A stretch of DNA of 64,000 bases, from positions 30,100,485-30,164,484 of the forward strand of contig CM056725.1 in the NCBI GenBank assembly GCA_029844215.1. Reading direction: 5' to 3'. The first letter of the stretch is position 1. Every line of letters starts with the position of its first letter. This document shows, one piece after another, positions 45,596 through 57,805 of this stretch. Position numbers and translations under genes: made by a program. This stretch comes from Przewalskia tangutica. Lineage: Eukaryota > Streptophyta > Magnoliopsida > Solanales > Solanaceae. The notes under the pieces are model-generated. The model saw nothing but the letters and a program-made list of their open reading frames with translations. It ran no database searches and was not told the origin of the DNA.

Positions 45596-48500
45596 TGTCA
45601 CGACGGGCGGGCGTGGTAGTGCCTACCGGGCACCCGGTAGTCATACATCGAGAAAATCAGCGGAACATAAATCAATAACATAAAATAGCAGTATAAACAA
45701 TAATCTGTGAAAACTTGCCTTTGGCATATATATAGAAACAACAACTCTTTCAACTGAGCGGTTTAATCCTTTTATAAACCACACTTACAGCGATACTACA
45801 GACCTACGAATGATATGACAACGCATGACGGGGCGGCCGTCATACCACGAATGTAGCACCTGCAACAACGGACTATACGAATAAGCCTCGGAGGACAGCT
45901 TCCAGTACTGTGACCACAGGCGAGGATCGGCGGCGGTGTACCTTACTGCGGCATGAGCGAAGCCCCGAAGGAGTCGATTGGCAGTGCAGAGTATGTGGCG
46001 AAAATCGTAAATGAAATCATAGTAGTCTATATAAAGCATGAGACATGTATGATAGCAAACTGATTCCTGATAAATAGCGATCATATCAAGTCGGACTCGC
46101 CTCGAAGTCATCACTCGATATAACAATGGGTCTCGCCGCAACATCAATCATGCGGTGGAATACCTTCCACTGCCGTGATCGATGATAGAAAAGCACCAAG
46201 GAATACATGAACAACGGGTCCCTGTGTCAAATAAAGCGATGCGGGGTAAATGCGAAGGCATAGCGACTACTAACACCGGTACTAACAAGGTCATAAAATG
46301 TATCATGATATCTGTCTGACCGTCGCATGATCAAAGCCGGTCGCTCGCGCAATATCAAATGTGCGCGTCTAGCCTGAACTCCGCGACTCCGCGCCGGCGA
46401 TCGTAGGCGCGTGAGGTATAACCGCGTCGGTAGCTACTCCGGCGTCGTCACGGACTCGCGATCGCGTAGCCACATGTAGACCGCGTGACCAAAGGCGCGC
46501 ACTAACACGGAACTCGTAGCTCGCATAGGCCGGGACCCGCGTGAGGTATTCTCGAATCATGGTCCCGGGACGCTGAGTCTACCCGCGTCGGAGGCGCTTA
46601 ACCCGGAAACCACGGTGAGTGGTATAATACCAACATAACGGTTTATCGTTTAAACAACATAAGCACAATCGAGGAAAACCCTTTACACAAACATCACGAA
46701 TACTAACACGTAACATCCTAATATGATTACTTATCAAAGCATCGAAGGTATTACAAGGCTATCACAAACCAACACAATCAAGTTATACACAAGTACTTTA
46801 CTATATGTCAACATGTTGGGTTTCTATCCCCAAAGTACTTCATACATTAACTTTTTAAAAGATCGTTACTTTCACAAAGTCACACAATGCGTAGTATATG
46901 AAAATAGAGTGATTATCTTTTGAAGTGAATCAAAACACTTATCTTTGTAAAATCAAGTAACAACATTATTATCCAGCGTCGAGTTTGCCTAATTTCAAAT
47001 GTTCACGTTTCTTATTTTAGAAAGGTTTAAGTAGTTCATAGTCTTATTCATTTAAGAATATAATTCTCTTTTAAACTATCGAGAAACATAAGTCTTATAT
47101 GTGAGTAGGATATTCTTGTTTATAACAATCTTATTCTGACCATGATCTAGGAAATATCATTTTGTCTCATCTTAGCTTATGCGGATGGAAGTTTCTCTTG
47201 GTTTTAATAATACTTAATCTGTCAAAACATTTCCTTTTATTAACGCTGCGGTGGTTTGTCGATACGTTACGATTTCGAAATCGATAAAACATTCTTAAGC
47301 GTTATTACCTAACTTCCCATAAAGCTAGTATAACTCTTAAGTTTTCAAAAACCAAGTATTACTTCTTCTTTCGAAATGATTCAAAATCTTTTGAAATACT
47401 TCAAGTTCTTTATTAACACATAACAAGCGGTTATAGTTCAAATCGATTACCTTTTAAAAACCCAGTATTTTCTTACCAACATAAAGTTATTATAACCAAC
47501 TTCCCATAAAGCCGTTATAACACTTTATGTGTTAAACAATCAAATACATTTAGAACGTATGCGTCTCATGCTACATAGTTCACATATATCATGCTAGAAG
47601 AGATAGGAAGAGGTTCGCATACCTCGCGGCCAGTATCGACTAATAGCAAAGCGCTCAGTACTTCCAACCGTCGGCTACTCCTTAAGCCAAGTAGATCGCG
47701 CCTGCGTAGTACTTGACCTATAAGGCCACAGTGACTTATTAACATTTAGACCTCATCGAACATTCAGAAAATTCGCCTACCCCCGCATGGCAGCGTAAAT
47801 CTCGCTTTATCGGTAGCTACGAAGCCAACGGGGGTTATACATCTAACACGACGGTACAATTCTACTCATGAAAAGCTACACAAGTCTCTTTATGTCTATG
47901 TAAATCTGATTCATTACTCTTCTTCGAAAAGGTTTCTTATTATTGGGGCTTAAGTCAAAAGACATTGCGATAACAACGTTCGATTCTATATAGTATACTT
48001 CAACTATATAGTCTAACAATCATGTAATTTCCAATTACAATAGAGGACAAAATATTTACCTCGATAAGCCCATAATTATCAAGTTATAATGTCGATCTGA
48101 GCAAGGTTTAGCTCTACTCGATGCGCTCAGGCCGCTCAAACAACCCTTAGAAGTTCTAACCAACTTACTTATTACTCGACTAACTATGGAGATTTTCCTT
48201 AGGGTTTCGGTTTTGTATTGACGGAAAGTATAATAGTATTCTGGGCTTTTGTATAGGTATAACCTTAGAATACTACAAGGTATACGGCTAAGGTAATTTG
48301 GGCATTATAACAATACTTTTGAGAGTATTTATACCAGAGGGGTATTTATACGAAAACAACTAGGCTAGGGGGTACCCGGCTAGCACCTGAGAGGGGTGTA
48401 TACCCTCGGCTACCAGCTGGGGGGACTCTCGGCGAAGGGGGACTCTCGGCTAAGGCCTGCGAGGAGGGGCGAACTATACAACAAGGGAGGAGGAATTTTA

Positions 48501-48938
48501 GACTTAGGAAATTATTTGGATGAAGAAGTCTTCAAAGGGAGAGGGTATTTATAGGACAAGCCAAGGCCAACCAATGGCGAAGATCTTGCCAAGTCTGAGG
48601 CAAGTGTAGGGCCAAGATCTTGCCAAGTGCACCTAACCAACTAACACACAAAATATCCTACCAACCGCTTGACCACAAGGCCTCACGGCCACCTTTACGC
48701 CCACTCGCTGATGAGAGGGTGCCAAGTGGCGCCCTCTTGTTGGTCCAACACGTTCGTCTCTCGGAAAAATCCGCAAAAAAATATAAATGACATAGCCGGA
48801 ATTTTCCTACGAAGCTGTGAAAGCGTTTCGTCAACGACTCTAGGGGTTGTGCACAAAAATAAATCGGCCAAGCCAAATCTTCAAGTTCAAATTTTCTCGT
48901 GCGTCCTTGCGTGCATACTGCGAAAATCGGGTATAACA
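45596..48938 (-). repeat. Element E right LTR (minus strand), 3.3 kb
   Basis: Read on the minus strand it begins TGTTATACCCGATTTTCGC at 48938, after the polypurine tract, and ends CGTCGTGACA at 45596. It is A type, with the TATA box at 48553-48546. It pairs with the split LTR at 51419-52338 and 61001-63355 (together 3275 bases). Confidence 0.9.
48546..48553 (-). promoter_or_regulatory. LTR TATA box (E, right LTR)
   Basis: TATTTATA on the plus strand, that is TATAAATA on the element strand. The partner box is at 62954-62961 in the other LTR. Confidence 0.73.
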
Positions 48939-49259
48939 TTCTCCTCCTAGAAACATTCGTCGAATGTTCCTTCTAAGTCTCAAAACCAGCGTGCGCGTAT
49001 AGTCTTCACTACTATACTTACGAAACAATTCTTGCCACACATGTACAAAAAATACTACACCCGTCCACGAAAACACCTCTAACATCCAGCGCTCCGTCGA
49101 GGTCTAAAATATAATTCCTTGCACTTTCTATCTGATAGAAATGGTCACATCTCCGCTTTCAATACATGCTCGCTTCTCCGCTTCACGTCGTGATACCACT
49201 TTTGTCACTTTGCCGCGAGGTTAGTGTCACTCGGCGACCTAACAAATGGTACACTGCGT
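48939..49259 (-). other. Polypurine tract, hairpin and 3' region of E
   Basis: On the element strand the hairpin stems lie at 48968-48961 and 48959-48952, with a one-base loop instead of three. The polypurine tract follows and ends at 48939 (TTCTCCTCC on the plus strand). No coding signal in the rest. Confidence 0.75.
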
Positions 49260-49985
49260 GCGATCCACGAGTGTCGTACACTCGAACTCTTACCACATTT
49301 AAATCTTTGGATTCCAAATCTCGGGGTTACTATCTCCAATTGGGTCATCATTAGCGGGAACACTGAATGGATCTCCGATGCTTTTACGCAATATAGCAAC
49401 ACGAAGGCCGGACGTCTTGCCTCTAAGTCGGACGGCAAAGCTAACATATAAGCAACGGCCTACTGCACCAGTCTGTAAGGCCCAAGTAACTCGGGCTAAG
49501 TTCCTCTGTTTTCCAAAACTCGTCACACCCAACGGGTGGTATCTTGAAGACCGGCCGTCCACGAACTCTAAGCGTCGTCATTGATTATCCGCACGATTTC
49601 TGAGTGCGAACCTCCTCAGACAAGCTTTACCTATCCGATCTGTGGAACAAGCTGAACCAATTATCTGAATCTTGCCAACATCAGAACCAATCGGCCAACT
49701 TACACTTCGCCTGAGGCCTCGTAAGGCGACATTAAGCGAAATGGTAGCTTAAACACTCCTCCACGGGAGACAACAATCCCGCCACTACTGAAATACACAC
49801 ACTGGCGGCAGGCGAATGCGGTCGAGACTACTTTGAGTTCTTAACCTGCGGTAAAACTTCGAAACAAAGCAGTAGTACCACAGGCTCCACTTCTGTCATA
49901 AGGTGAAGGTAGGCACCCTGCAGCCTCGACCTTCCAGTTAATCAGCTGCCGAGTAAGCGGTCTTTGCTAGAAGACAAGGCGGTGA
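49260..49985 (-). pseudogene. Element E integrase C-terminal half remnant
   Basis: The minus-strand frame 49562-49299 reads GVTSFGKQRNLARVTW, then VAILRKSIGDPFSVPAND. This corresponds to the integrase C-terminal domain (G-V-x-R-F-G-K-x-G-K-L-x-P-R-Y ... H-V-S-x-L-R-K). Further upstream the MSPYEA stretch lies near 49735-49715. The remnant starts at the same point of integrase as in element 1, so both inherited the same deletion. Confidence 0.72.
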
Positions 49986-50555
49986 CCTCGCCGGCCGACT
50001 CTGCGGTCGAATCGTCCCGAACTTCGTCTGTTGGTTAACTAAACTGGGCCTAACACCCTCTTGACCTACCACAAGGCGGGACCACCACAAACCACCGCCC
50101 ACCAAACATGCGGCGGGTTGACCCGGCGTGGCCTCGACCCGACGGCGCGCCAGCGCTAGCTCGAAGAAAACTCTCGCTAATCACGTTACGAAAACCTAGC
50201 GGTCTTCTTAGCTCAACTACCCTCTTTCATTCCACACTACTCGGGACTTATCCACAAACATAACTCGCGTGCACTATGCACTCCTATAAGTCAAACATAA
50301 ACAATCGTCTTTTACTCGAGATGGCCTTACCTCAAGGTCTCTACGTATAACACTCTAAGGCTCACGCCTCTATCCCCAAAATCTTACTCGGTTAACCCAC
50401 CATAATTTCTAATCACAACTAACCTCTGTATCGAACATAGCACTTAGGTATACTCGCTTATCACGTACTAATCTCTGAGGGTTAAGGATAAACTGTCTCT
50501 CTTGCTCGCTCCCAAGTCGTTACAATCAAACTGCCCGTAGGCGCAGCTAAGGAAG
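49986..50555 (-). other. Shared non-coding module, element E
   Basis: The reverse complement of 50038-50095 gives the marker TAGGTCAAGAGGGTGTTAGG followed by CCCAGTTTAGTTAACCA, matching element 1 most closely. No coding signal. Confidence 0.7.
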
Positions 50556-51225
50556 GTGGCGACTACCCATCGATCACGAAGGCTAAGTCCTCCCAAGGAC
50601 ACTCTTTCGACATCAGACCACGGCGGTCATAGGTATGACAAGTACCCGACTAAAGCGACATTCCGGGATGGCGTGCATCGCTAATGTGGCCGGAAGATGC
50701 GGAGCTCGACCAACTCTGCGTGCCGAGCGTCACGAAATTCGTGGAGGACCTCATTGCTTGGTGGATGTGCATAATCTAATCATTGGTGGCGACTGCGCCT
50801 CAAAGTTACTAAAGGACCTTTGCTCACGGCCTCTTGCGTCGCCGTTAACCCGTCGATCTCACGTTTTCGGCTGCTTTGCGCATAAGTCATCTACAGGCCA
50901 TGCTCAAGCCCAGTGAAGAATTACTCTTGCACAACCTCTTAGATAGTCATCAAGACTCGCGGTACATCGGTATACTCTCTGGTAGTCAAATCCATAGTTA
51001 GTAACGGTCGCCTCCGAAATCTATATTCTCTGTTCGATCGTGGGCGAAGGTTCAAATATCATGGCGCGATGGAGCTGCTGGCGTGCTAAACTCTCTTGGG
51101 GCTAGTGGCGTGAGAACTCCCGAATGAAGCACCGCGAGGTGATAATGGGCTGTGCCCGCGTAACCCTCTGTACTCTGCTCGCGGCTCCTTTGCCTTGCCT
51201 CTGGCGGGTTGCCTGCTGCGGGCAT
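50556..51225 (-). pseudogene. Element E gag remnant
   Basis: On the minus strand ATG at 51225-51223 starts MPAAGNPPEARQRSREQST, open for 57 codons, and is equivalent to the gag starts of A2, B and D. The capsid part further on (50950-50600) is broken but matches the gag end of element 1 (phrases around GDARGREQRSFSNF near 50840-50790). No intact zinc knuckle was found. Confidence 0.68.
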
Positions 51226-51403
51226 AGCGGTAGGAAAGAAATACGTTAGAGGTCGACTTACAACACGGCTCTAAGGCACGATCTCGAGTGAGAAGAATAG
51301 AAACCAATCTAAATATCCTATAGCCTCACGATTATTGGTGTGGTGCACAACGCAGATAATCAGACTCTGCGGATACGATGCGTAGACACTTTCAGGATTA
51401 AGC

Positions 51404-51414
51404 GCTCGATACCA
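51404..51414 (-). other. Primer binding site, element E
   Basis: GCTCGATACCA on the plus strand, TGGTATCGAGC on the element strand, four bases from the LTR end at 51419. Confidence 0.82.
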
Positions 51415-51418
51415 CTTT

Positions 51419-52338
51419 TGTCACGACCGAACCGGGCGTGGTGGTGCCTACCGGGCACGGTAGTCATACATCAGAGAAAATCAGCGCAACAGAAATCAAT
51501 AACAAAAAATAACAGAAGTATAAACAATAATCTGTGAAAACTTGCCTTCGGCATATATATAGAAACAACTCTTTCACGAGCAGTTTAATCCTTTTTATAA
51601 ACCACACAGCGATACTACAGACCTCTACGAATGATATGACAACAGCGGGACGGGCCGTCATACCACAGATATGTAGCACCTACAACAGAGGACTATACGA
51701 ATAAGCCTCGGAGGAACAGCTTCCAGTAGCTGTGACCCTAAGGCGAGGATCGGCGGTGTGTACCTTTACTGCGGCATGAGCGGCCGAAGGAGGTCGATGC
51801 AGTCGAGTATGTGGCGAAAATCGTAAATGAAATCATAGTAGTCTATATAAAGCGGGAGACATGTATGATAACAAACTACGATTCCTGATAAATAAGCGAT
51901 CATATCAAGTCGGGGACTCACGCCTCGAAGTCATCACTCGATATAACAATGAGTCTCACGCCCACAACATCAATCATGCGTGGAATACCTTATCCTCTGC
52001 CGTGATCGATGATAGAAAAGCACGAAGGAATACATGAACGGGTCCCTTTGTGTCCAAATAAAGCGATGCGGGTAAGTGAAGGCATAGCCGACTAACACCA
52101 GTGTACTAACAAGGTCATAAAATGTATCATGATATCTGTCTAGGCAGTCACATGATCAAAGCTGGTCGCTCGCGCAATATCAAATGTGCGCGTCTAGCCA
52201 CGGAACTCCGCTGACTCGCATAGGCGATCTCATAGGCGCGTGAGGTATAACCCGCATCGAGGGTAGCTACTCCGGCATCGTCCACGGACTCGCGATCCGT
52301 AGCCACATAGACCGCGTGACCATAAAGGCGCACACTAA
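51419..52338 (-). repeat. Element E left LTR, 3' portion
   Basis: It begins TGTCACGACCG on the plus strand and matches 45596-46500 base for base apart from short indels. It is cut by D after CACACTAA. Confidence 0.9.
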
Positions 52339-52770
52339 TGTTATACCGTATTTCGGTAGTATGCGTGGGGCGTGCGTAGAAAATTTGAGCCTTAAGTTAG
52401 GCAAAGGACCGAATTTGGGCACAAGTGCGAATAAGTCGTTTTTCGACGAAGCGTTTCCACGAGCTTTCGTAGGAAAATTCGGCTATGTCATTTATAATTT
52501 TGCGGATTTTTCCGAGAGGCGAAACATTTTGGACCAACGGGAGGGTGACATGTGTCACCCTCATTGGAAGCAAATAGGGTGGCTTGGGCGATTGGGCGTC
52601 GAGAGGATTGGTTGGCCTTGGCCGATTGGTCCCTCCTTTTTGTGCCTTGTTTTGTGGATTGTTTGTGGAGTGTTTTGTGGAGTGTTTTGTGGGTGCACTT
52701 GGCTTGATCTTGGCCTTACACTTGCCTTGCACATGGCTTGATCTTGGCCATTGGTTGGCTTTGGTTTTGC

Positions 52771-52778
52771 TATAAATA
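52771..52778 (+). promoter_or_regulatory. LTR TATA box (D, left LTR)
   Basis: TATAAATA, 432 bases from the LTR start; the right LTR copy is at 58213-58220. Confidence 0.75.
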
Positions 52779-54834
52779 CCCCAAGCTTGAAGACTTCATT
52801 CGTCAAAACTTCAGTCTTGAAACCCTCTCCTCCTTCTTGTTGTGCTAGGCCAGAGCTTCCCCTCCTCCTCACCTTTTAAGTGAGGCCTAGTGGCCGAGAG
52901 GGTACTACCCCCTAGTGGCACTTGTGGCGAGCATACCACGCGTTGGGTGTTCTCGTGAGTACCCCAAGCTTGGTAGAAAGTTGTCTTCCAAGTATTGTTA
53001 TAATGCCCAAAATACCTTGGCCTTATACCTTGTTGTATTCCAAAAGTTACTTCTATCGTAGAGCCGAAATACTACCTTTTAGTCTCAAACGAAACCCTAA
53101 GGAATCTTCATTGTTAGTTGAAGGATTTAAGTAGAAGTTGGATAGAACTTAAGGGTTGTTTGGAGCGGGATGGAGCACCCGGAGTTGGAGCTAAACATTG
53201 CTAAGGATCGACATTTAACTTGGATAATTATGGGCTTATCGAGGTAATTATCTTGTCCCTCTATTGTAATTGGAAATTACATGTTTGTTAGAATATATAG
53301 TTGAAGTATACTATATATGGAACTATACTTAGTATTAATGATGTCTTTTGACTTAAGCTGAGAATAAAGAAAAGAAGCGTGCTTGTATTTACATAGGGTG
53401 TATTCTGATAGACTTGTGTAGAGTTCTTGAGTTGGATGGTGCCCGTCCGGTTAGACGTGTAAACCCCCACTTGGGCAGTAGCCGGCCTCGATAGAGGAGG
53501 AGATTTACGTTGTGGCGGGGAGGTCTTGAATTTTACGTAGAAAGATAGAACTTGTGTTTTGGGGTTAATAGACGTTTGTGACCTTTATAGGTGAAAGTAC
53601 TAAGAGTAGCGTATTCTACTCGAGGAGTGGAAAGGGCTAGCAAGGTTGTAGTACTTGGAGCATTTTGCTTTTGTCGATAAATCGTCGCGAGGTATGTGAA
53701 TCTCTTCCTATCTCTTCTAGCATGATATGTGTGAACTATGTAGTACGATAGACGTACATGTGTTAACTGTGTTTGATTGTTCTTAAAACATAAAGTGTTA
53801 TAACGGTTTTATGGGAAGTTGGTTATAACAGCTTTATGAAGGTAAGAAAATACTTTGTGGTTTTAAAAGGTAACTGATGTGAATTATAACTGGCTAGTTA
53901 TAATAAAGAACTTGATGTATTTCAAAAGATTTATAAATCGTTTTGGAAGGGAGAGTAACACTTGGTTTTAAAAGGTTTTAAAAAGAGTTATACTAGCTTT
54001 TTGGGGAGTTAGGTATAATGTCTTAAGAGAGGTAAAGAAAATGGTTTACTGATGTTAGAAGTTAAGAGACTTGATCTTATAAGATAAGAGACTTAACTTA
54101 TTTGTTTTAATGTGAATGTTTGTGTGAAACCTCATTCGTGAGTAATGAGTACTTGGTTTTATTTAAAGGGATAATGTTTCTCGAATTCGAAATCGAATGT
54201 GTATCGACGGACAACTGCGGCGTTAATAAAGGAAAATGTATTGAATAATGATGAATTGTATTAAAACGGTAGAAACCTCCATCTGCATAGAAACTAAGAT
54301 GAGACAAAATGATATACATTTTCTAGATCATTCTTTGTAATAAGAATGTTGTAAACAAGAATAGCCTACTCTCACGTGAGACATATATTACTCAATTGTT
54401 CTAAAAGGAATCAAGTGATTAAGTTTGGGAACTATGAAACCATTTGAAAATGAGAAGCTTGAGTAATTGAAACTAGGCAAGCGGAACTTAGGAAAGAATG
54501 TTGTTACTTGATTTTGAAAAGGAATGTGGGTTGGTCATTCTAATACTACTGGTATCGGGTGACTTTTATAAAAGTAATGGATCTCTTTTAAAAGAACTTA
54601 ACGTATGTAGTACTTTGGGGTTAAAAACCGGACTTTGGCATAAAATGAAAGTACTTTGAGTTGTTGTGAAACTGCCTATGCTTGTTGTTGTGAAACTTGC
54701 ATGATGATAGCCTTTGTTGTGCAAGTGTGGTATTTACGTATTCGCGTCTCTCGATAGAGGCGGTTGACTTGTTGAGAACTTACTTGGAGCGTCTTTGGCG
54801 GTGATGGAGAATTCGCGGGTATGTTTCCATTTTG

Positions 54835-55130
54835 ATTCTTGTCTTGTTGTTGATGTCACGTGGACATGTCTACACCGTCACGATATTCGGGGCATGCGGC
54901 CGTGCGGCGGGTTGATTACCGATATATGGTTATTGCAACATGGATGTCTACCGTCACGATATTAGGGGCATGTGGCCATCTGGCGAGGTTGACCATGATA
55001 TATTGTTATTGAGGTTACATGGGCATGTCTGCCGTCACGATGTTCGAGGCATGTGGCCATGCGGCCTTATTGTGTGTTGCATCATGGACATGTCTACACC
55101 GTCAAAGATTAGGGGCATGCGGCCATGATG
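54835..55130 (+). repeat. D-type minisatellite, about four units of 75-80 bases (left LTR)
   Basis: Units contain CATGTCTACCGTCACGATAT, GGGGCATG and GGCCATG. The equivalent array in the right LTR is at 60250-60515, also about four units. Confidence 0.83.
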
Positions 55131-55705
55131 CGAACATGATGGATGTTGTGGGCGTGAGACCCATAGTTATATTTAGTGGTGACTTTGAGGCGTGAGTCCA
55201 CGACTTGTACTTTTATGTTGCGTCTTGTATTTTGGTTATCATACATGTCTCGCTTTTTAGGCTATTATGATTTCATTCTGATGTTGTGATTCACATACTT
55301 AGTACTGTTATCTTGACCTCCTTGAAGTGCGTTCATCTGCGGTAGAGGTACGTCGTAGTGGATCCATTCTTAGGATCTCATTTCGGCGTGTTGGAAAGCT
55401 CAGTTCCTTGGAGGCTTATCTTTGGTATGTTTCCACTGAGTTGTAGGTTCTTGCATTCGGGGTATGGCGAGAGCCTGTCCGTCATAGTTGTGTAAATCTT
55501 AGAGAGTGCATGCTTTGTTGTGGCGGGGTTTGTAAGGACAAGCTGTTGGGTTTTTGTGTATATCGAAAGGCATTGTTTTGGTTGCTTTGTTTATTTATTA
55601 TATCTCTTGTTTCATGACTCGTGTTTTATTTTCTTGGTTTTCTCGATGTTGTATCACTAGGGTGCGGGGTAAGGCACGATGCGGGCAGGTTCGGGCGTTA
55701 CAAAG

Positions 55706-55716
55706 TGGTATCGAGC
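55706..55716 (+). other. Primer binding site, element D
   Basis: TGGTATCGAGC four bases after the LTR end. Confidence 0.82.
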
Positions 55717-55903
55717 GATTAGTCCTCGGAAAGTGTCTACGACCGTGTCTAGTAGAGTCTTGATTATCGATGTGTTGTGCACCACGTCTATGTCGAGGAG
55801 GCTATAGGACATTTAGGATTGGTTTCCATTCTTCTCATTACGAGATCGTGCCTTAGAGGCATGTTGTAAGTTGGACCCCTCGGCGTGTTTCGTTTTTACG
55901 ATT

Positions 55904-57000
55904 ATGCCTCTGCGAAAGGCAACGAGGCGAAGGGCAAAGCGGCCGAGGAGGCGCTAGTGGGATTGAGAAACGAGCGCGAGCCGTCGATGCACGAGTAGTG
56001 CTTGACGGCGAGTTTTGCGACGCCCGGCCGAGTTTAAGCGCGGCGATGGCTGCTGAGACTCTGATACTGAGCCTCAGTCCCGCGATGCGGAGGCGGGAGA
56101 TGGAGTCGCGAGAGATGGCGATTATTGGCGAGGTTGTGGCGAGATATGAGAGATAATTTGGGCTTGGCAGTTCGATTCAGCCGGCTTTGTAGTGCGGCGA
56201 GCGATTTGAGGCTACGGATTTCCTTAGTTGTAGCCGCTTTGAGTTTCTGGTCGGCGGAGGATGATCGCGAGTTCATCCGTCGATTCTGAAGGATCATGCG
56301 GGTGATCAGGCTTGAGGTAGTGCGTGACATTTGGTTCGCATCGGTGCGTGATCATGATCGATTGGTTTGTTCGTGGGAGCTCTCGGGAGAGCATGCACTT
56401 CGGCCGTTTGGGGCGAGTTTTGAGGGCCTTCTGGCACATTTCTTGCCTCGCAAATGAGGAGGCTCGGTAAGCAATTTTTGATGTTGAGGCGAGCAGGCGT
56501 CTGATTCGGGAGTCTGATGTAGAGTTGACTCATTGGCGGTATGTTCCCGCATTAGTAGCTAGTATGGAGGATCGAGTGCCGATATGTTCTGAGGCTCGAT
56601 GATTACCTAGCGAGAGTTGTTGGTGTTTCTCTTGTTGGGCATGGACATTGCCGCGTTCGAGCTCATGCACTTGGGTGCGAGGCGCGAGATCGGCAGGTGG
56701 ACCGCTTTCGTGAGAAGAAGGCGAAGGCAATGGATATTTGCGACTTCGGCGGACCGCCAAAGAACTAGTTATGTACCTCCGCCATTGCAGTGGTCCTCCG
56801 CGACCCGGGACCCAGGATATTCGAGGCGGTCGGGCTCCTGAGTTTGGATGTTCGAGGAGTAGGGTGTTGGCGGATCGATCACCCTGCACCGGTGTGGTCG
56901 ATGTGGTAGACCGCATTTGGGGAGTGTCGTAGTACGAGGAGCTTGTTATTCTTGCGGAGCGGGGCCATATGGCGAAGCTGTCAGGCGGTGGCGCTGGTAG
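55904..57000 (+). pseudogene. Element D gag remnant
   Basis: ATG at 55904 begins MPLRKATR-type codons and runs into a stop after 17 codons. The N-terminal part, capsid (LRISL-type phrase near 56210; FLAHFLP-type near 56420-56445; TLVASMEDRV-type near 56550-56580) and a zinc knuckle (C-Y-S-C-G then G-H after one indel, 56946-56990) follow in the usual order. At least six frame breaks. On synteny it is the same gag as B and A2. Confidence 0.75.
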
Positions 57001-57805
57001 GATAACACAGACTACAGGCGATTTACGGGCCCACGGTAGAGGTCGCGGTGGAAGTTCGATTTTAGCGGTCCTTGAACCGCCTAGTTTGGTATATCCTTAA
57101 CCGAGATACTTGTATGTATTGATGTTAATGATGTGTTAAGTGTTATGTTCGGATAGCTTTGTGCTATAGTGTGATTTGAAAATCTGGTTAGTGTGAGATG
57201 GAAGTGGTAGTCATGATGTGTTCCGTGTCGAGGAAGTTGGCGCTCTGATGGGTGGGTTGGGGCCATGTTGCGGGCCAACCAGCGTCCGTTCGAGGAAGGG
57301 TCAACTACAGGTGGTCGCGGTGGCGAAGTCACGAGGGTGCTGAAACCAGTTTAGATGACCGTCGTATGAGTTCATAGATATGTTCGACGAGAATCGATTC
57401 GTGAAGGCCGAGAATGGCCTTAGAAATCGAGGTAGTAAGATGACCAAGTTTGGAGGTAGTAACTCCAGGTTGGAAATAGAAACGTTGACGGAAGTGTGAG
57501 TACGGATACTAGAAAGAGCTCGAGTGTTCGAGAAGTGCACGAGATAGGGGAGAAGTGAGCGTGTGTGATCGTTTCTTTTGTGAAATGTAGGTGCGAAGGA
57601 GTATATTTTAGACCTCGGTGAGGGGTTTTGTGATGATTAGAGGTGTTTCCTCGTTGACTTGGGTTTAAGTATTGGTGCGTTTGTTATTTTTATGGCGGTG
57701 TGGCATGATCGTTTCGATGCGTATAGCGATGAAGGCTATACTAGCGCGTGTTTGTGTTGAGACTTGAGAAGGAACATTCGGGCGAATGTTTCTAAGGAGG
57801 GAGAA
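57001..57805 (+). other. Shared non-coding module, hairpin and polypurine tract, element D
   Basis: The stretch 57080-57440 corresponds to the modules of 1, B, C and E; GATGACCGTCGTATGAGTTC (57354-57373) is the equivalent of the marker. As in B and C there is no integrase remnant. The hairpin stems are at 57773-57780 and 57783-57790, and the polypurine tract AAGGAGGGAGAA ends at 57805. Confidence 0.72.

Larger units (their letters stand above)
52339..55702 (+). repeat. Element D left LTR, 3.4 kb
   Basis: It starts TGTTATACCGTATTTCGG and ends TCGGGCGTTACA. It has one U3 module with near-palindrome arms GAGGGTGACA and TGTCACCCTC at 52541-52562 and the TATA box at 52771-52778. Its own minisatellite (54835-55130) is of a type distinct from A, B and C. 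Confidence 0.92.

Noticed and set aside
45785..46147. 120-codon minus-strand frame
   Set aside because: It lies in the LTR of E on the element strand, and the second LTR copy (51600-52000) and the plus-strand A copies have stops there.
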